64,000 nucleotides of DNA from Planococcus soli (GTDB lineage Bacteria > Bacillota > Bacilli > Bacillales_A > Planococcaceae): positions 124,001 to 188,000 of the forward strand of contig NZ_WXYN01000007.1 in the NCBI RefSeq assembly GCF_016881065.1, read 5' to 3'. A model generated the notes under the pieces. It was not told the origin of the DNA. It did not search any database and was given only the letters and a program-made list of their open reading frames with translations. Each line of letters opens with the position of its first letter. The first letter of the stretch is position 1. The position numbers and the translations under genes were made by a program. Positions 1 to 8,502 of the stretch are shown here, piece by piece.

Positions 1-68
1 AAGAAATCCAAAACAGCGATTTCGTTCAATTGGACCCAGAGAGCCTTACGAGCCACATGGGCCATTAA
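1..68 (+). CDS. C-terminal fragment, probable small subunit partner of the GMC oxidoreductase
   Basis: An open frame enters from the left edge and stops with TAA at 66-68; the last residues read ESLTSHMGH. It ends 21 bases before the ATG of the GMC oxidoreductase. In Bacillales this enzyme is usually preceded by a gluconate 2-dehydrogenase subunit 3-like protein, so that identity is inferred from position only. The visible 21 residues carry no diagnostic motif. Confidence 0.5.
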   Translation, partial: EIQNSDFVQLDPESLTSHMGH

Positions 69-89
69 TGACAGGAAGGATTGATAAAT

Positions 90-1811
90 ATGGCTACAAA
101 ATTACCTAAAGTACCCGTCGTTGTTGTCGGCATGGGCTGGGCAGGCGGCATTGTTTCAGCTGAACTGACCAAAGCAGGCATATCCGTTGTCGGACTCGAA
201 CGCGGCAAAGATAGAAACACCAGCGATTATATGATGGCTCACGATGAATTGCGTTACCAGCACCGTGAGGAATTGATGCAGGATCTATCCAAAGAAACCA
301 TCACAAGCCGTAATGACGAAAAGACTCGCGCCCTTCCAATGCGCGATTATGGCACTTTCATCGTCGGAGATGGCGTTGGCGGAGCCGGAAGCCACTGGAA
401 CGGACAAACTTATCGTTTCCTTCCATATGATTTCGAAATCAAAACCATGACTGAAGAACGTTACGGCCCTGATAAAATCAGCGCGGATATGCCTCTTCAG
501 GATTGGGGAATCACTTACGACGAAATCGAACCGTATTACGATACATTCGAAAAAATGGCGGGGATTTCCGGTGAAACGGTGGAAGGATTCGGTTATGGCG
601 TTCGTTCAAACCCTTATCCAACGGGCCCCATGCTGAAGACGCCAATCATGGAATTATTTGAAACAGCTACAAAAAATCTGGGCTACTCTCCTTATATACT
701 GCCTTCAGGCAATCTTTCCGAAGCTTATGAAAATCCGGATGGCATCTCCCGCGCTGCTTGCCAATACTGTGCATATTGCGAAAACTTCGGTTGCGAATAT
801 GGCGCTAAAGCTGACCCTGCAGTAACGGTCATCCCTGTCGCTAAACAAACAGGGAACCTGGATCTGCGCACACATTCCAACGTTATCGAAATCTTGAATG
901 ACGGATCAAAAGCGACCGGCGTCATTTATGTGGACACGATCACCGGTGAGGAATTTGAACAGCCTGCTGAAGTCGTTGTTCTGGCAAGCTATGTGTACAA
1001 CAACGTCCGATTATTGTTAAATGCAGGACTCGGGAAACCATACAACTCAGCAAATCAAACCGGGTCGATCGGCAAAAACTATTGCTATCAGGTCAGTTCA
1101 GCTTCTTCTATGCTGTTCTTTGAAGATAAGGAATTCAATCTTTATGGTGGAGCAGGCGCACTTGGCATCGAGATCCCTGATTTAGTCGGCGATGCATTTG
1201 ATCATTCAGATTTGAACTTCCTTCACGGTGCAGGCATCCGAGTTACCCAATACGGCAACCGTCCGATTGCGAACAATGTGGTTCCTGCTGGCACACCTGC
1301 ATGGGGCGCTGAGTTTAAAGCGGCATCGATCAAATACGCCAACAGCTATTTCCCGGTTAAATCACAGGGAGCCAGCATGCCACACCGCTACAACTACCTG
1401 GATTTGGACCCGGAGTATAAAGATGCATACGGCAAGCCTTTATTGCGCATGACATTCAACTATACAGACCAAGACCGTGAACTGGTGAAATATATATCCA
1501 AGGTTACGCACAAAATCGCGGAAGAAATCGGTGCTGATATCATCCAGACAAACGAAGAACAAGGCGACTTCAACGTCAACAAAGACACCAACACCCATAA
1601 TACAGGCGGCGTTATCATGGGAGCAGATCCTGAAACGTCCGCAGTCAACAGCTATATGCAAATGTGGGATGCTGAAAACGTATTTGTTGTCGGAGCATCC
1701 GCTTTCCCGCACAACAGTGCATTCAACCCAACAGGAACTTTAGGCGCGCTTTCTTACCGTGCAGCCGAAGGCATCCAGCGATTCTTAAAAGATGGCGGTT
1801 CTCTCGTCTGA
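90..1811 (+). CDS. GMC-family FAD oxidoreductase, gluconate 2-dehydrogenase large-subunit type
   Basis: This 573-residue flavoprotein should oxidise a sugar, sugar acid or alcohol at the cell surface and pass electrons to a respiratory carrier. The N-terminal Rossmann motif GMGWAGG lies at residues 14-20, and the C-terminal GMC region has the His-Asn block around FPHNSAFNPTGT. A cysteine cluster C224-x2-C227-x2-C230-x4-C235 resembles the Fe-S cluster site of FAD-dependent glucose and fructose dehydrogenases. I chose the ATG at 90 because AGGAAGGA at 73-80 is well spaced from it; a TTG at 81 is also in frame. It follows the tail of a probable subunit 3 gene and ends in a strong terminator. The substrate cannot be read from sequence. 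Confidence 0.85.
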   Translation: MATKLPKVPVVVVGMGWAGGIVSAELTKAGISVVGLERGKDRNTSDYMMAHDELRYQHREELMQDLSKETITSRNDEKTRALPMRDYGTFIVGDGVGGAGSHWNGQTYRFLPYDFEIKTMTEERYGPDKISADMPLQDWGITYDEIEPYYDTFEKMAGISGETVEGFGYGVRSNPYPTGPMLKTPIMELFETATKNLGYSPYILPSGNLSEAYENPDGISRAACQYCAYCENFGCEYGAKADPAVTVIPVAKQTGNLDLRTHSNVIEILNDGSKATGVIYVDTITGEEFEQPAEVVVLASYVYNNVRLLLNAGLGKPYNSANQTGSIGKNYCYQVSSASSMLFFEDKEFNLYGGAGALGIEIPDLVGDAFDHSDLNFLHGAGIRVTQYGNRPIANNVVPAGTPAWGAEFKAASIKYANSYFPVKSQGASMPHRYNYLDLDPEYKDAYGKPLLRMTFNYTDQDRELVKYISKVTHKIAEEIGADIIQTNEEQGDFNVNKDTNTHNTGGVIMGADPETSAVNSYMQMWDAENVFVVGASAFPHNSAFNPTGTLGALSYRAAEGIQRFLKDGGSLV

Positions 1812-1828
1812 TCAATTCAATTTAATTC

Positions 1829-1865
1829 AAAAAGCTGCAGGTTCCATTTGGAACCTGCAGCTTTT
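1829..1865 (+). terminator. Rho-independent terminator after the GMC oxidoreductase
   Basis: A 17-base perfect inverted repeat (left arm AAAAAGCTGCAGGTTCC) with a four-base loop ends in a T run. It follows the stop at 1811 by 17 bases. Confidence 0.9.
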
Positions 1866-1940
1866 TGTTTATTGCGGGGCAGGGCTCGAATGTACTACAA
1901 TGTGTTCAGCACAAGAAAGTTTCTAGAGAGGAGAAAGGAC

Positions 1941-2849
1941 ATGGATTTTCTGCAATTAAAGTATTTTCAAGAAGTGGCAAAACACCAGCACCTGACGAAA
2001 GCCGCTCAAGCGCTCAACGTTTCCCAACCCGCACTCAGTAAAACCATTGCCAAGCTGGAAACACGTCTCGGCTACCAGTTGTTCGATCGCACCGGCCGAC
2101 AAATCCGTTTGAACTCTTTGGGACAGGCTTACCTGAAAACTGTCGATGCAATTTTTCTGGAACTGCAAAAAAGCGAGAAAGAACTGGCTTTTTTGACGGA
2201 AAAACAAAATCGCCTGATTTCGGTAGCGGTCACCATTCCGACTATCCTCCCCGAACTGTTGGGGGGATTCCTGAAAACCCATCCTCAAACTCAATTCCGC
2301 CAATACCAGGCGTTTGCCCAACGCATGCAAAGCCAGCTCGAAAGCGGTGAGATTGATGTTGGCATCTCCACTTTTCCTATCCAAGGCGAAAATATCGAGT
2401 GGTACCCTATTATAGAGGAAGAAATCCTATTGGCGGTACCTCTAACCCACCCTCTCGCCTCACGCAGTAGCATTGAGCTGACAGAAGTGCGCAATGACCC
2501 GTTTATCGTTATGCCTCCAGGCTACGGTTTTCGCGACTTGACCGAAAACCTCTGCGCCCGGGCCGGCTTCTATCCTGACTTCGCATTTGAAGGAGATGAG
2601 ACTGGCGTCACTTACGAACTGGTTGAAAAAGGTCTCGGCATCGCTTTCAGCCCTTCATTAATCCGCAGCAAACGCATCTCTTCTCTACAATTGACCGAAT
2701 TGAAAATTTCCGAACCGGAATGTACCCGCTCGGTAGGACTCGTCTGGCACAAAGATCGCAGCCAAACAGATACCGTCAAGGAATTTATCGCTTATACGAT
2801 TGAGTTTTTGGAAGAACAAAAAAAGAAAGCACTAGCTAACGGAGAATAG
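1941..2849 (+). CDS. LysR-family transcriptional regulator
   Basis: A 302-residue LTTR. Residues 1-60 form the winged helix-turn-helix (LKYFQEVAKHQHLTKAAQAL, then a recognition helix around SQPALSKTIAKLE), and residues about 90-290 form the periplasmic-binding-like effector domain. The overall pattern resembles the CysL/GltC/YwbI group. The ATG at 1941 follows GAGAGGAG at 1926-1933; the frame is open further upstream into the preceding terminator, which is not a credible start. Its target and effector are unknown. The gene has its own promoter space after the terminator, so it could act on the flanking GMC dehydrogenase genes, but nothing in the sequence proves that. Confidence 0.85.
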   Translation: MDFLQLKYFQEVAKHQHLTKAAQALNVSQPALSKTIAKLETRLGYQLFDRTGRQIRLNSLGQAYLKTVDAIFLELQKSEKELAFLTEKQNRLISVAVTIPTILPELLGGFLKTHPQTQFRQYQAFAQRMQSQLESGEIDVGISTFPIQGENIEWYPIIEEEILLAVPLTHPLASRSSIELTEVRNDPFIVMPPGYGFRDLTENLCARAGFYPDFAFEGDETGVTYELVEKGLGIAFSPSLIRSKRISSLQLTELKISEPECTRSVGLVWHKDRSQTDTVKEFIAYTIEFLEEQKKKALANGE

Positions 2850-2851
2850 CA

Positions 2852-3814
2852 TCAGAACCGTATATCCCCAATGATCATCAGTTCCGGGAAATCTTCCTCC
2901 ACGGTTGCCAATAAATCATTTTCCTCCAATTGTTCATACAGCTCTTCCTCATCGGCTTTTCGGATTGGCTCCAAGTTTTCGGTAAGGTCATGGAATTTAA
3001 GAATGTATTTTTTCTGGCCGTTCTTGGTCAGCACATAGACATCCAAAGGCTCATACTTTTTCACTTCTTTCAACTGCTGGTGCTCGAGAATCGATGCCGC
3101 ATCCAGCTTGTTGAAATGGGTATAGAGAAAGCTTTCCGAACGCCCGTCTTCCGCTGAAATAAAGCTCATTTTCGCATGGTGCCGATTGATGAAGCGTTCA
3201 GACAAGGACTGATGGAACGAAATGGTTTCCCATTCAACATCTTTGCTGTACTTCTCGATAAAACGTTCAGACAAAGTCTGATGGCGCGTCACTAATGTCC
3301 AATCCACTTGACGGGCATGGCGGTCGATCAACGGCATGGGTAAATGCTGATGCCGGCAAAGCTCTGGCCATGATAATTCATGCTGATGCTTTTCAATAAA
3401 TGCCGGAGACAGCCCTTTGGAGTTTGCCAGCTGCTGCTTCACCGAAACCAGCTTCCAGTATTCCGCCTCATCAAACGACTTGCCTTCTTTTTCTACCGTC
3501 TTTTGCTGCTTTTTACTAAGTTCATCTGCCGCAATCGGACGCCATTTTTTCTTGTCTGCATATTTTTCGATAAAGGCTTCAGAAAGCTTTTGCGCTTGAA
3601 TAATCTCATCCCAAAACAAACGGTTTCTGTACTTGCGGATAAAGCCTTCTGATAAATCCTGGTGACGTGAAATCAGCTTCCAATTCACTTGATCCAGGTT
3701 TTCTTTGATGAACCGTTCCGACAGCCGCTCTTCTTGGCAAATCTGGTTCCATGGGATTGAGCGCTTGTCTGCCAACTTTTTTTCGTCCATTAATTCGGTT
3801 AAGGAATTAAACAT
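2852..3814 (-). CDS. Protein of 23-residue Trp/LSExFI repeats, function unknown
   Basis: This 320-residue soluble protein has no signal peptide or membrane segment. It is built from about eight units with the pattern W-x2-[IVL]-x3-Q-x-L-S-E-x-F-I-x-[KR]-[YH], with tryptophans at residues 22, 45, 68, 91, 120, 149, 172 and 195, so the period is 23 except for two units lengthened to 28-29. A non-repeat tail from about 230 to the end is rich in acidic residues. Such alpha-helical repeats usually make a binding solenoid. The ATG at 3814 has GAGAGTGG upstream; an in-frame GTG lies at 3823. It converges with the LysR gene, two bases apart. I do not recognise a named family. Confidence 0.75.
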   Translation of the reverse strand: MFNSLTELMDEKKLADKRSIPWNQICQEERLSERFIKENLDQVNWKLISRHQDLSEGFIRKYRNRLFWDEIIQAQKLSEAFIEKYADKKKWRPIAADELSKKQQKTVEKEGKSFDEAEYWKLVSVKQQLANSKGLSPAFIEKHQHELSWPELCRHQHLPMPLIDRHARQVDWTLVTRHQTLSERFIEKYSKDVEWETISFHQSLSERFINRHHAKMSFISAEDGRSESFLYTHFNKLDAASILEHQQLKEVKKYEPLDVYVLTKNGQKKYILKFHDLTENLEPIRKADEEELYEQLEENDLLATVEEDFPELMIIGDIRF

Positions 3815-3871
3815 ATAAACCACTCTCTCTTTGCATTTTTGATAGTGTCTATATTAACATGCCTCCCCATG

Positions 3872-3906
3872 AAAAACCCGCACCTCGGTCGAAACCGAAA
3901 TGCGGG
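3872..3906 (-). terminator. Terminator of the 50-residue gene
   Basis: On the minus strand the stem CCCGCA/TGCGGG, with an inner TCGGT/ACCGA pairing, is followed by TTTTT. Confidence 0.75.
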
Positions 3907-3924
3907 AAATGGTTTTCTCTTCTT

Positions 3925-4077
3925 TTATTGCTTCTCTTGATCCTCTTTGTCTTCCAGATCGTCCTGCAGATTCGGGATTCGTCCGCTGTCTGTCATTTCC
4001 ATATCATTCTCTTGTTCTCTTAGCTCCTTTTCCAGCTGTTTTTGCTTTAGTTCCTCTAAATTTTTGTCTCTTGCCAT
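3925..4077 (-). CDS. Small highly charged protein, 50 residues, unknown function
   Basis: The frame starts with ATG at 4077 behind a near-perfect GGAGGGATT ribosome binding site and stops with TAA at 3925. It begins MARDKNLEELKQKQLEKELR and continues with Glu, Asp, Lys and Gln making up most of the chain, so it should be helical and soluble. It has its own hairpin terminator. Small charged proteins of this type are common in Bacillales genomes, but I cannot assign a family. The strong binding site and terminator are the evidence that it is expressed. Confidence 0.7.
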   Translation of the reverse strand: MARDKNLEELKQKQLEKELREQENDMEMTDSGRIPNLQDDLEDKEDQEKQ

Positions 4078-4251
4078 CTTAATCCCTCCTTAATTTACTT
4101 TTTGCCGAATGCCAGCCATTAAAACTGAAAAACGTTTTTCCTCATAAATTCCGTTTCTTGCTTTTTTTGAATCAAAACCTTATTTTGTACTTAGTATAGA
4201 AACAAAAGACTAATCCCTGCCGCGCATTTTAAAGGAAAGGATGAAAAAGAT

Positions 4252-4777
4252 ATGCCAGTCGCCCACCCCGCCATTTATTGGTCAACGATCGAATACAATT
4301 CGTGGAAATTTCACATCGCCAGAACTGAAAAAGGATTGTGTTACGTCGGTTCTCCCGGTGAAAGCCTTGAGAAATTTACAGCTTATTTCAATAAACGTTT
4401 TCCTGCGGCAGCTCTTGTAAAAAACGACGGAATGCTTTCGGACTACAGTCAGGAATTAACAGCTTATCTGAAGGGTTCGCATCTAGTATTTTCTTTGCCT
4501 ACCGATGTACAGGGAACTCCTTTTCAGCAACAAACATGGCAGGCTTTAAAAAATACCGTATGGGCAGACCTTTTCTTATTCTGAAATTGCCGAACAGATC
4601 GGCCGGCCTTCAGCTGTGCGCGCAGTGGCAACCGCGATTGCCGCAAATCCATTGCTTATCACCGTGCCCTGCCACCGCGTCATTGGCAAGAATGGAACCA
4701 TGTCAGGCTATAGAGGCGGACTTGCTTTCAAACGATTGCTGCTGGATTTGGAAACTCAAAATCTGCCAACAAAATAA
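4252..4777 (+). pseudogene. ogt: Methylated-DNA--protein-cysteine methyltransferase gene, frameshifted
   Basis: The first frame (4252 to a stop at 4584) gives the N-terminal part and the conserved start of the catalytic domain, TPFQQQTWQALKN. The expected IPYGQTFSYSEIA continues in the next frame (YGQTFSYSEIAEQIGR), which carries the active-site motif PCHRV and runs to TAA at 4775-4777. The break is at about 4553-4558. Comparison with the usual ALxxIPYG spacing fits a loss of two bases better than a gain of one. Both halves are otherwise intact and total about 174 residues, the family's normal size. The intact protein would repair O6-alkylguanine by transfer to the cysteine. It is either a recent mutation or a sequence error. 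Confidence 0.8.
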
Positions 4778-4828
4778 ACGAACTTCCGCTTCTTTTGCCG
4801 TGGCGGGGAGTCCGTTTTCCATTCAAAA

Positions 4829-5227
4829 CTATTGCTTTTTCTTTTTGACGATCGCTACAGTGCATCTTGAAACACAAATAAGTTTTTCTTCTTCATCAAC
4901 GATTTTAATATCCCAGACCATCGTCGTTCTGCCTTTATGCAGTGGTGTTCCGATAGCGGTCACTAGTCCCTCCTGTTTGCCGCGCAGGTGATTGGCATTG
5001 ATTTCTAAACCGACGGCAATTTCGTTTTCCTGATCGATCAACTGCCAGGTTCCGACACTGGCGACTGATTCTGCCAATACGACGGAAGCTCCGCCATGCA
5101 ACTGCCCAAAAGGCTGATGTGTAGCTGCGTGCACAGGCATTGTCGCTCTCACTTTATCAGGGCCGACCTCAACGAATTCAATCCCCAACACACCCGCAAT
5201 TGTTTCCTCTAACGGTTTCATTTGCAT
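4829..5227 (-). CDS. Hotdog-fold thioesterase, PaaI/YbdB type
   Basis: A 132-residue single hotdog domain with the family core QPFGQLHGGASVVLAE around residues 38-53, where the glutamine-x-HGG and following glutamate form the acyl-CoA thioesterase site. Likely activity is hydrolysis of an aryl- or acyl-CoA; the menaquinone-pathway DHNA-CoA hydrolase (MenI) belongs to this group, but this cannot be separated from general PaaI-like enzymes by sequence alone. The ATG at 5227 follows AAGGAGA by eight bases. It lies directly downstream of, and in the same direction as, the acyl-CoA ligase gene, so the two may share a transcript and a CoA-ester substrate. Confidence 0.8.
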   Translation of the reverse strand: MQMKPLEETIAGVLGIEFVEVGPDKVRATMPVHAATHQPFGQLHGGASVVLAESVASVGTWQLIDQENEIAVGLEINANHLRGKQEGLVTAIGTPLHKGRTTMVWDIKIVDEEEKLICVSRCTVAIVKKKKQ

Positions 5228-5292
5228 AATGGCATTCTCCTTCTCCAGTTAAAAATTCCTCAATCCTGATGCCTGCCTAAGGAACTTATTCA

Positions 5293-6849
5293 TCAAGCTT
5301 CGCTTTTAGCATAAAGTTCACGCAAAAGGAACTTTTGTATTTTTCCGCTGGCATTGCGCGGCAGTTCATCGACAAAGCGATAAGTTCTTGGCCGTTTAAA
5401 ACGGGCAAGCTTATCATTATTGAGGCAAAACTCTTCCAGTTGCTGCTCCGTCAGCAAAGCATCTTTAGCGACGATAAATGCCATCACCGCTTCGCCCCAT
5501 TTTTGGTCAGGAATTCCCAGAACGGCAACATCCCGAACCTGGTCATGTTCATGCAGAACATCCTCCACTTCACGCGGATAGATATTTTCTCCGCCGCTGA
5601 TGATCATGTCATCCACCCGATCGGCCACAAACAAATAGCCATCTTCATCCATATACCCCAGATCACTCGTATGATACCAGCCTTTATATAATACGCGGGA
5701 GGTAGCCTGCGGACGATGGAAGTAACCAGCCATCATGCTCGGACCTCGTACAATGATTTCTCCCACTTCAAATATCCCTACTCTGTCATCCGGCTCCGAT
5801 GGCCCTTTTTCATTTGGCCGAACAATTCGGATTTCATGGTTAAAGGCAGGTTTGCCGGCAGATCCCGCTTTGGTCAGCTGTTCGTCTTCTGCCAGGAATG
5901 TGATAGCCGGACCCATTTCCGTTTGGCCATAGGCCTGAATCAAATCAATACCAAGGACTTCTTTGACCTGCTTGACCAGTACGGGCGCCATTGGAGCCGC
6001 TCCATACAATCCACGCTGCAGCGTTTTGACTTTTGAATCCGCTCCACCCAGATCCGCTATCATGCTCCACATGGTCGGCACAGCAAACATGACCGTAACC
6101 TTTTCTTTTTCAATAGTGTCCACAGCTGCTTGAGGGGTGAATTGATGCAAGATGATGCTTGAAGCTCCTGCTTGAACGCGTGGAATAACACAGCAATGCA
6201 ATTCAGCACAATGAAACATCGGTGCGATCACCAGACCCACATCATTTTTCGTATATTTCAGCATCGCAATGCACGTCATGCTTTGTTCAGTCATGTCGCG
6301 ATGGCGATGAATCACTCCTTTTGGCCGCCCGGTCGTACCGCTTGTATACATAATGGCGTAGGTATCGAGTTCATCAACCTGCACGAAAGGATCTGTTGCT
6401 GGCGCTGCACCGACCCGTTTCCGATAACTCACTGCATAGTCAGGAACATTTTCGTCTATAAACCAAAATTGGATACTTGGAAAATGTGCGGCGACTCCCT
6501 TGACAGTGTCTTTTAACGCTTCTTCGAAGAGGACGACTTCAGGTGTCGCATCATTTAAAATATACACCAGCTCTTCCGGCTTTAACCGGAAATTGATGGG
6601 ATTAAAAACAGCCCCGATCTTTGCACAGGCAAATAATGCAGTAGGCAATTCACGGTTGTTAAACAAAAAAGTAGAAACACGATCTCCTTTACTGACGCCT
6701 GCTGAAGTTAAAGCATTCGCTAAACGATGAACTTCAGCACTCCATTGTGAGTAGGTCCATCTTTCCCCTCTTCTCACGTCAACCAGCGCTTCTTTGTCCG
6801 GATACAGACCTACTGTCTGATCAAAGATTTTGCCAAGTGTCGCATACAT
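5293..6849 (-). CDS. Acyl-CoA synthetase (AMP-forming), fatty-acid--CoA ligase type
   Basis: A 518-residue ANL-superfamily enzyme that activates a carboxylic acid as an acyl-adenylate and then as a CoA thioester. The P-loop-like motif YTSGTTGRPKG is at residues 168-178, followed by the QAYGQTE motif and the C-terminal hinge and lysine region (GWYHTSDLGY, then NASGKIQK near the end). Length is normal for medium- to long-chain ligases. AAGGAGGAG precedes the ATG. A hotdog thioesterase follows 65 bases downstream on the same strand. The chain length of the acid cannot be stated. Confidence 0.85.
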   Translation of the reverse strand: MYATLGKIFDQTVGLYPDKEALVDVRRGERWTYSQWSAEVHRLANALTSAGVSKGDRVSTFLFNNRELPTALFACAKIGAVFNPINFRLKPEELVYILNDATPEVVLFEEALKDTVKGVAAHFPSIQFWFIDENVPDYAVSYRKRVGAAPATDPFVQVDELDTYAIMYTSGTTGRPKGVIHRHRDMTEQSMTCIAMLKYTKNDVGLVIAPMFHCAELHCCVIPRVQAGASSIILHQFTPQAAVDTIEKEKVTVMFAVPTMWSMIADLGGADSKVKTLQRGLYGAAPMAPVLVKQVKEVLGIDLIQAYGQTEMGPAITFLAEDEQLTKAGSAGKPAFNHEIRIVRPNEKGPSEPDDRVGIFEVGEIIVRGPSMMAGYFHRPQATSRVLYKGWYHTSDLGYMDEDGYLFVADRVDDMIISGGENIYPREVEDVLHEHDQVRDVAVLGIPDQKWGEAVMAFIVAKDALLTEQQLEEFCLNNDKLARFKRPRTYRFVDELPRNASGKIQKFLLRELYAKSEA

Positions 6850-6868
6850 CCTTCGCTTCTCCTCCTTC

Positions 6869-6900
6869 TAATGAAATCGTTTTCTTTAGTCATTTCATTA
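6869..6900. promoter_or_regulatory. Inverted repeat upstream of the acyl-CoA ligase
   Basis: Perfect nine-base arms TAATGAAAT and ATTTCATTA are separated by 14 bases, just upstream of the ligase ribosome binding site. It could be a regulator site or a leader hairpin. It resembles FadR-type TGAATGA repeats only loosely. Confidence 0.35.
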
Positions 6901-7215
6901 CATGATGTCAGAAAAAAAGAAATATTGCAACAATTCAAAGGCTCATCTTTGTATAAGAAATTAGTCCCTATTTTAAGAGACTGCTATTTGAACTGAAATA
7001 ACATACCAGATGTCAGTATCGCTTTATTTTTCTATTTTGCTAAACATAAAGCGTTTTACCCCTAACATCCCATATTTTTTTACTGGGCTATTAACATTTA
7101 TTAAATGAGACCGATAAAGTTAATGTGCAAACTATCACTCATTAAAAACATTTAATCGCATAAGAACTACTTTTCAATGATAAATACAAAACACGCATTT
7201 TGTTACTTTTATTTT
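6901..7215. other. AT-rich intergenic stretch
   Basis: The gene-free gap between the acyl-CoA ligase and the cell-wall hydrolase is 485 bases. Apart from the inverted repeat at 6869 and the WalR box and promoter at 7216-7272, I see no convincing ORF, RNA structure or repeat in it. Confidence 0.5.
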
Positions 7216-7232
7216 TGTAACACAAATGTAAT
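7216..7232 (+). promoter_or_regulatory. WalR (YycF) box
   Basis: TGTAAC-N5-TGTAAT matches the WalR consensus TGTWAH-N5-TGTWAH at every position. It lies 12 bases upstream of the -35 of an autolysin gene, the position used for WalR activation. Confidence 0.75.
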
Positions 7233-7243
7233 ATTGAAACTTA

Positions 7244-7272
7244 TTGCCTATATCGGATTAATTATATAGAAT
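7244..7272 (+). promoter_or_regulatory. SigA-type promoter of the LysM-NlpC/P60 gene
   Basis: TTGCCT at 7244 and TAGAAT at 7267 are 17 bases apart. The leader to the ATG at 7335 is about 55 bases. Confidence 0.55.
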
Positions 7273-7334
7273 TAAGTAAATTACAGAGAATAGATTGAAT
7301 TATCTATAAAAAGAAGAGAAAAAGGGGTTTGAGG

Positions 7335-8378
7335 ATGAGAAAAATTATTTTTACATTATTTGCAGCTACTACCTTATCGTTGGCAATTGGTACTTCGGAC
7401 ACCGAAGCCAGTAATTACACTATTAAGCCAGGAGATACATTATGGAAAATCGCTTCCAGCAATAATGTATCGGTTGATCAACTGATCACGTGGAACAAAT
7501 TATCCTCCAATTCTATTTATCCTAATCAAAAAATTAAGGTTGCAGCTGTAACATCCCCACCAAAGGTCACTGCTCCTAAAACATCTGCAAGCTCAGTAAG
7601 TACATATACGGTAAAAGCTGGAGATACATTGTCACACATAGCCAGAGTTCACAGTACCAGCGTTAGTTCTATCCAACAGTTAAATAAGCTTTCGGGAAGC
7701 ATGATCCGTCCCGGACAAAAAATAACTGTCCGTGGACAAGCACAGGCGACTGCACCAGCAACGACTATTAAAGCTCCTGCCAAGGCTCCTACTGTTTCCA
7801 AAACCAGTAGCTACCGCGTAGTCAGTGGCGATACATTATTCAATATCGCTAAAAAACACGGGACAACGGTCTCACAGCTAACGAGCTTAAACGGTTTGAA
7901 AACAAGCTCGATCCGAGTTGGCCAGGTATTGAAAGTTGATGGCAGTTCGGCAGTTAAACAGCCCGTGACTGTTTCTAATCCAGTTTCAGCTGCACCTGCG
8001 CCATCCGGGAATATTTCAACACTGGTTGCTACAGCGAATTCGCTGCTGGGTACACCTTATAAATGGGGCGGTGCTGCACCAGGCGGCTTCGATTGCAGCG
8101 GCTTCATCTATCATGTTTACAATAAAGCGGGAATCAGCATTCCAAGAACGAATACAACAGGCTATGATGCGATGTCTTCTGCAGTGAGCTCCCCTCAGGT
8201 GGGCGATTTGGTGTTCTTTAAGAATACATACCGCCCTGGGATTTCACATATGGGTATCTACATCGGCAACAACAGCTTTATTCATGCTGGCGGCGATCGA
8301 GTTCAAATTACCAGCTTGAACGACAGTTATTGGGGCAAGCACTTTGATAGCTACCAGCGCTTGAACGCAATGAGGTAA
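7335..8378 (+). CDS. Secreted peptidoglycan endopeptidase with three LysM repeats and NlpC/P60 domain
   Basis: A 347-residue LytE/CwlS-type autolysin that should cut stem peptides (D-gamma-Glu to diamino acid) in the wall. A signal peptide covers residues 1 to about 25. Three LysM modules follow, each starting with a YTIKPGDTLW-like motif and separated by Ala/Pro/Thr-rich linkers. The C-terminal NlpC/P60 domain has the cysteine in GGFDCSGF, the histidine in ISHMGIYIG and a second polar histidine in SFIHAGGD. The ATG at 7335 follows AAAGGGG by seven bases; an in-frame TTG at 7329 is less likely. An upstream WalR box fits control by the WalRK wall-homeostasis system. Confidence 0.9.
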   Translation: MRKIIFTLFAATTLSLAIGTSDTEASNYTIKPGDTLWKIASSNNVSVDQLITWNKLSSNSIYPNQKIKVAAVTSPPKVTAPKTSASSVSTYTVKAGDTLSHIARVHSTSVSSIQQLNKLSGSMIRPGQKITVRGQAQATAPATTIKAPAKAPTVSKTSSYRVVSGDTLFNIAKKHGTTVSQLTSLNGLKTSSIRVGQVLKVDGSSAVKQPVTVSNPVSAAPAPSGNISTLVATANSLLGTPYKWGGAAPGGFDCSGFIYHVYNKAGISIPRTNTTGYDAMSSAVSSPQVGDLVFFKNTYRPGISHMGIYIGNNSFIHAGGDRVQITSLNDSYWGKHFDSYQRLNAMR

Positions 8379-8380
8379 CA

Positions 8381-8501
8381 AGAAAAGCGGAAGCAGCCAT
8401 GGAGCCCTGACAAGCGCTGGAAGCCTTACCGGTGATGGCGGTCTTCGCCATTGCTAGTAAGGCTGAAGCGACTCGAGGGGCTGGCTGCTGAAGTCTGGAC
8501 A
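8381..8501 (+). repeat. Interspersed repeat, first tandem unit
   Basis: The unit starts with AGAAAAGCGGAAGC, contains an internal inverted pairing (CTTACCGGTGATGGCGG facing its partner) and ends with AAGTCTGGACA. The same start and end recur in the next unit and, inverted, at 63360-63527. Frames open across it are not genes. Confidence 0.65.
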
Positions 8502-8502
8502 C

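Noticed and set aside
3900-4082. Plus-strand 60-codon frame opposite the small charged gene
   Set aside because: The minus strand has a perfect ribosome binding site and terminator for the 50-residue protein; the plus frame has neither.
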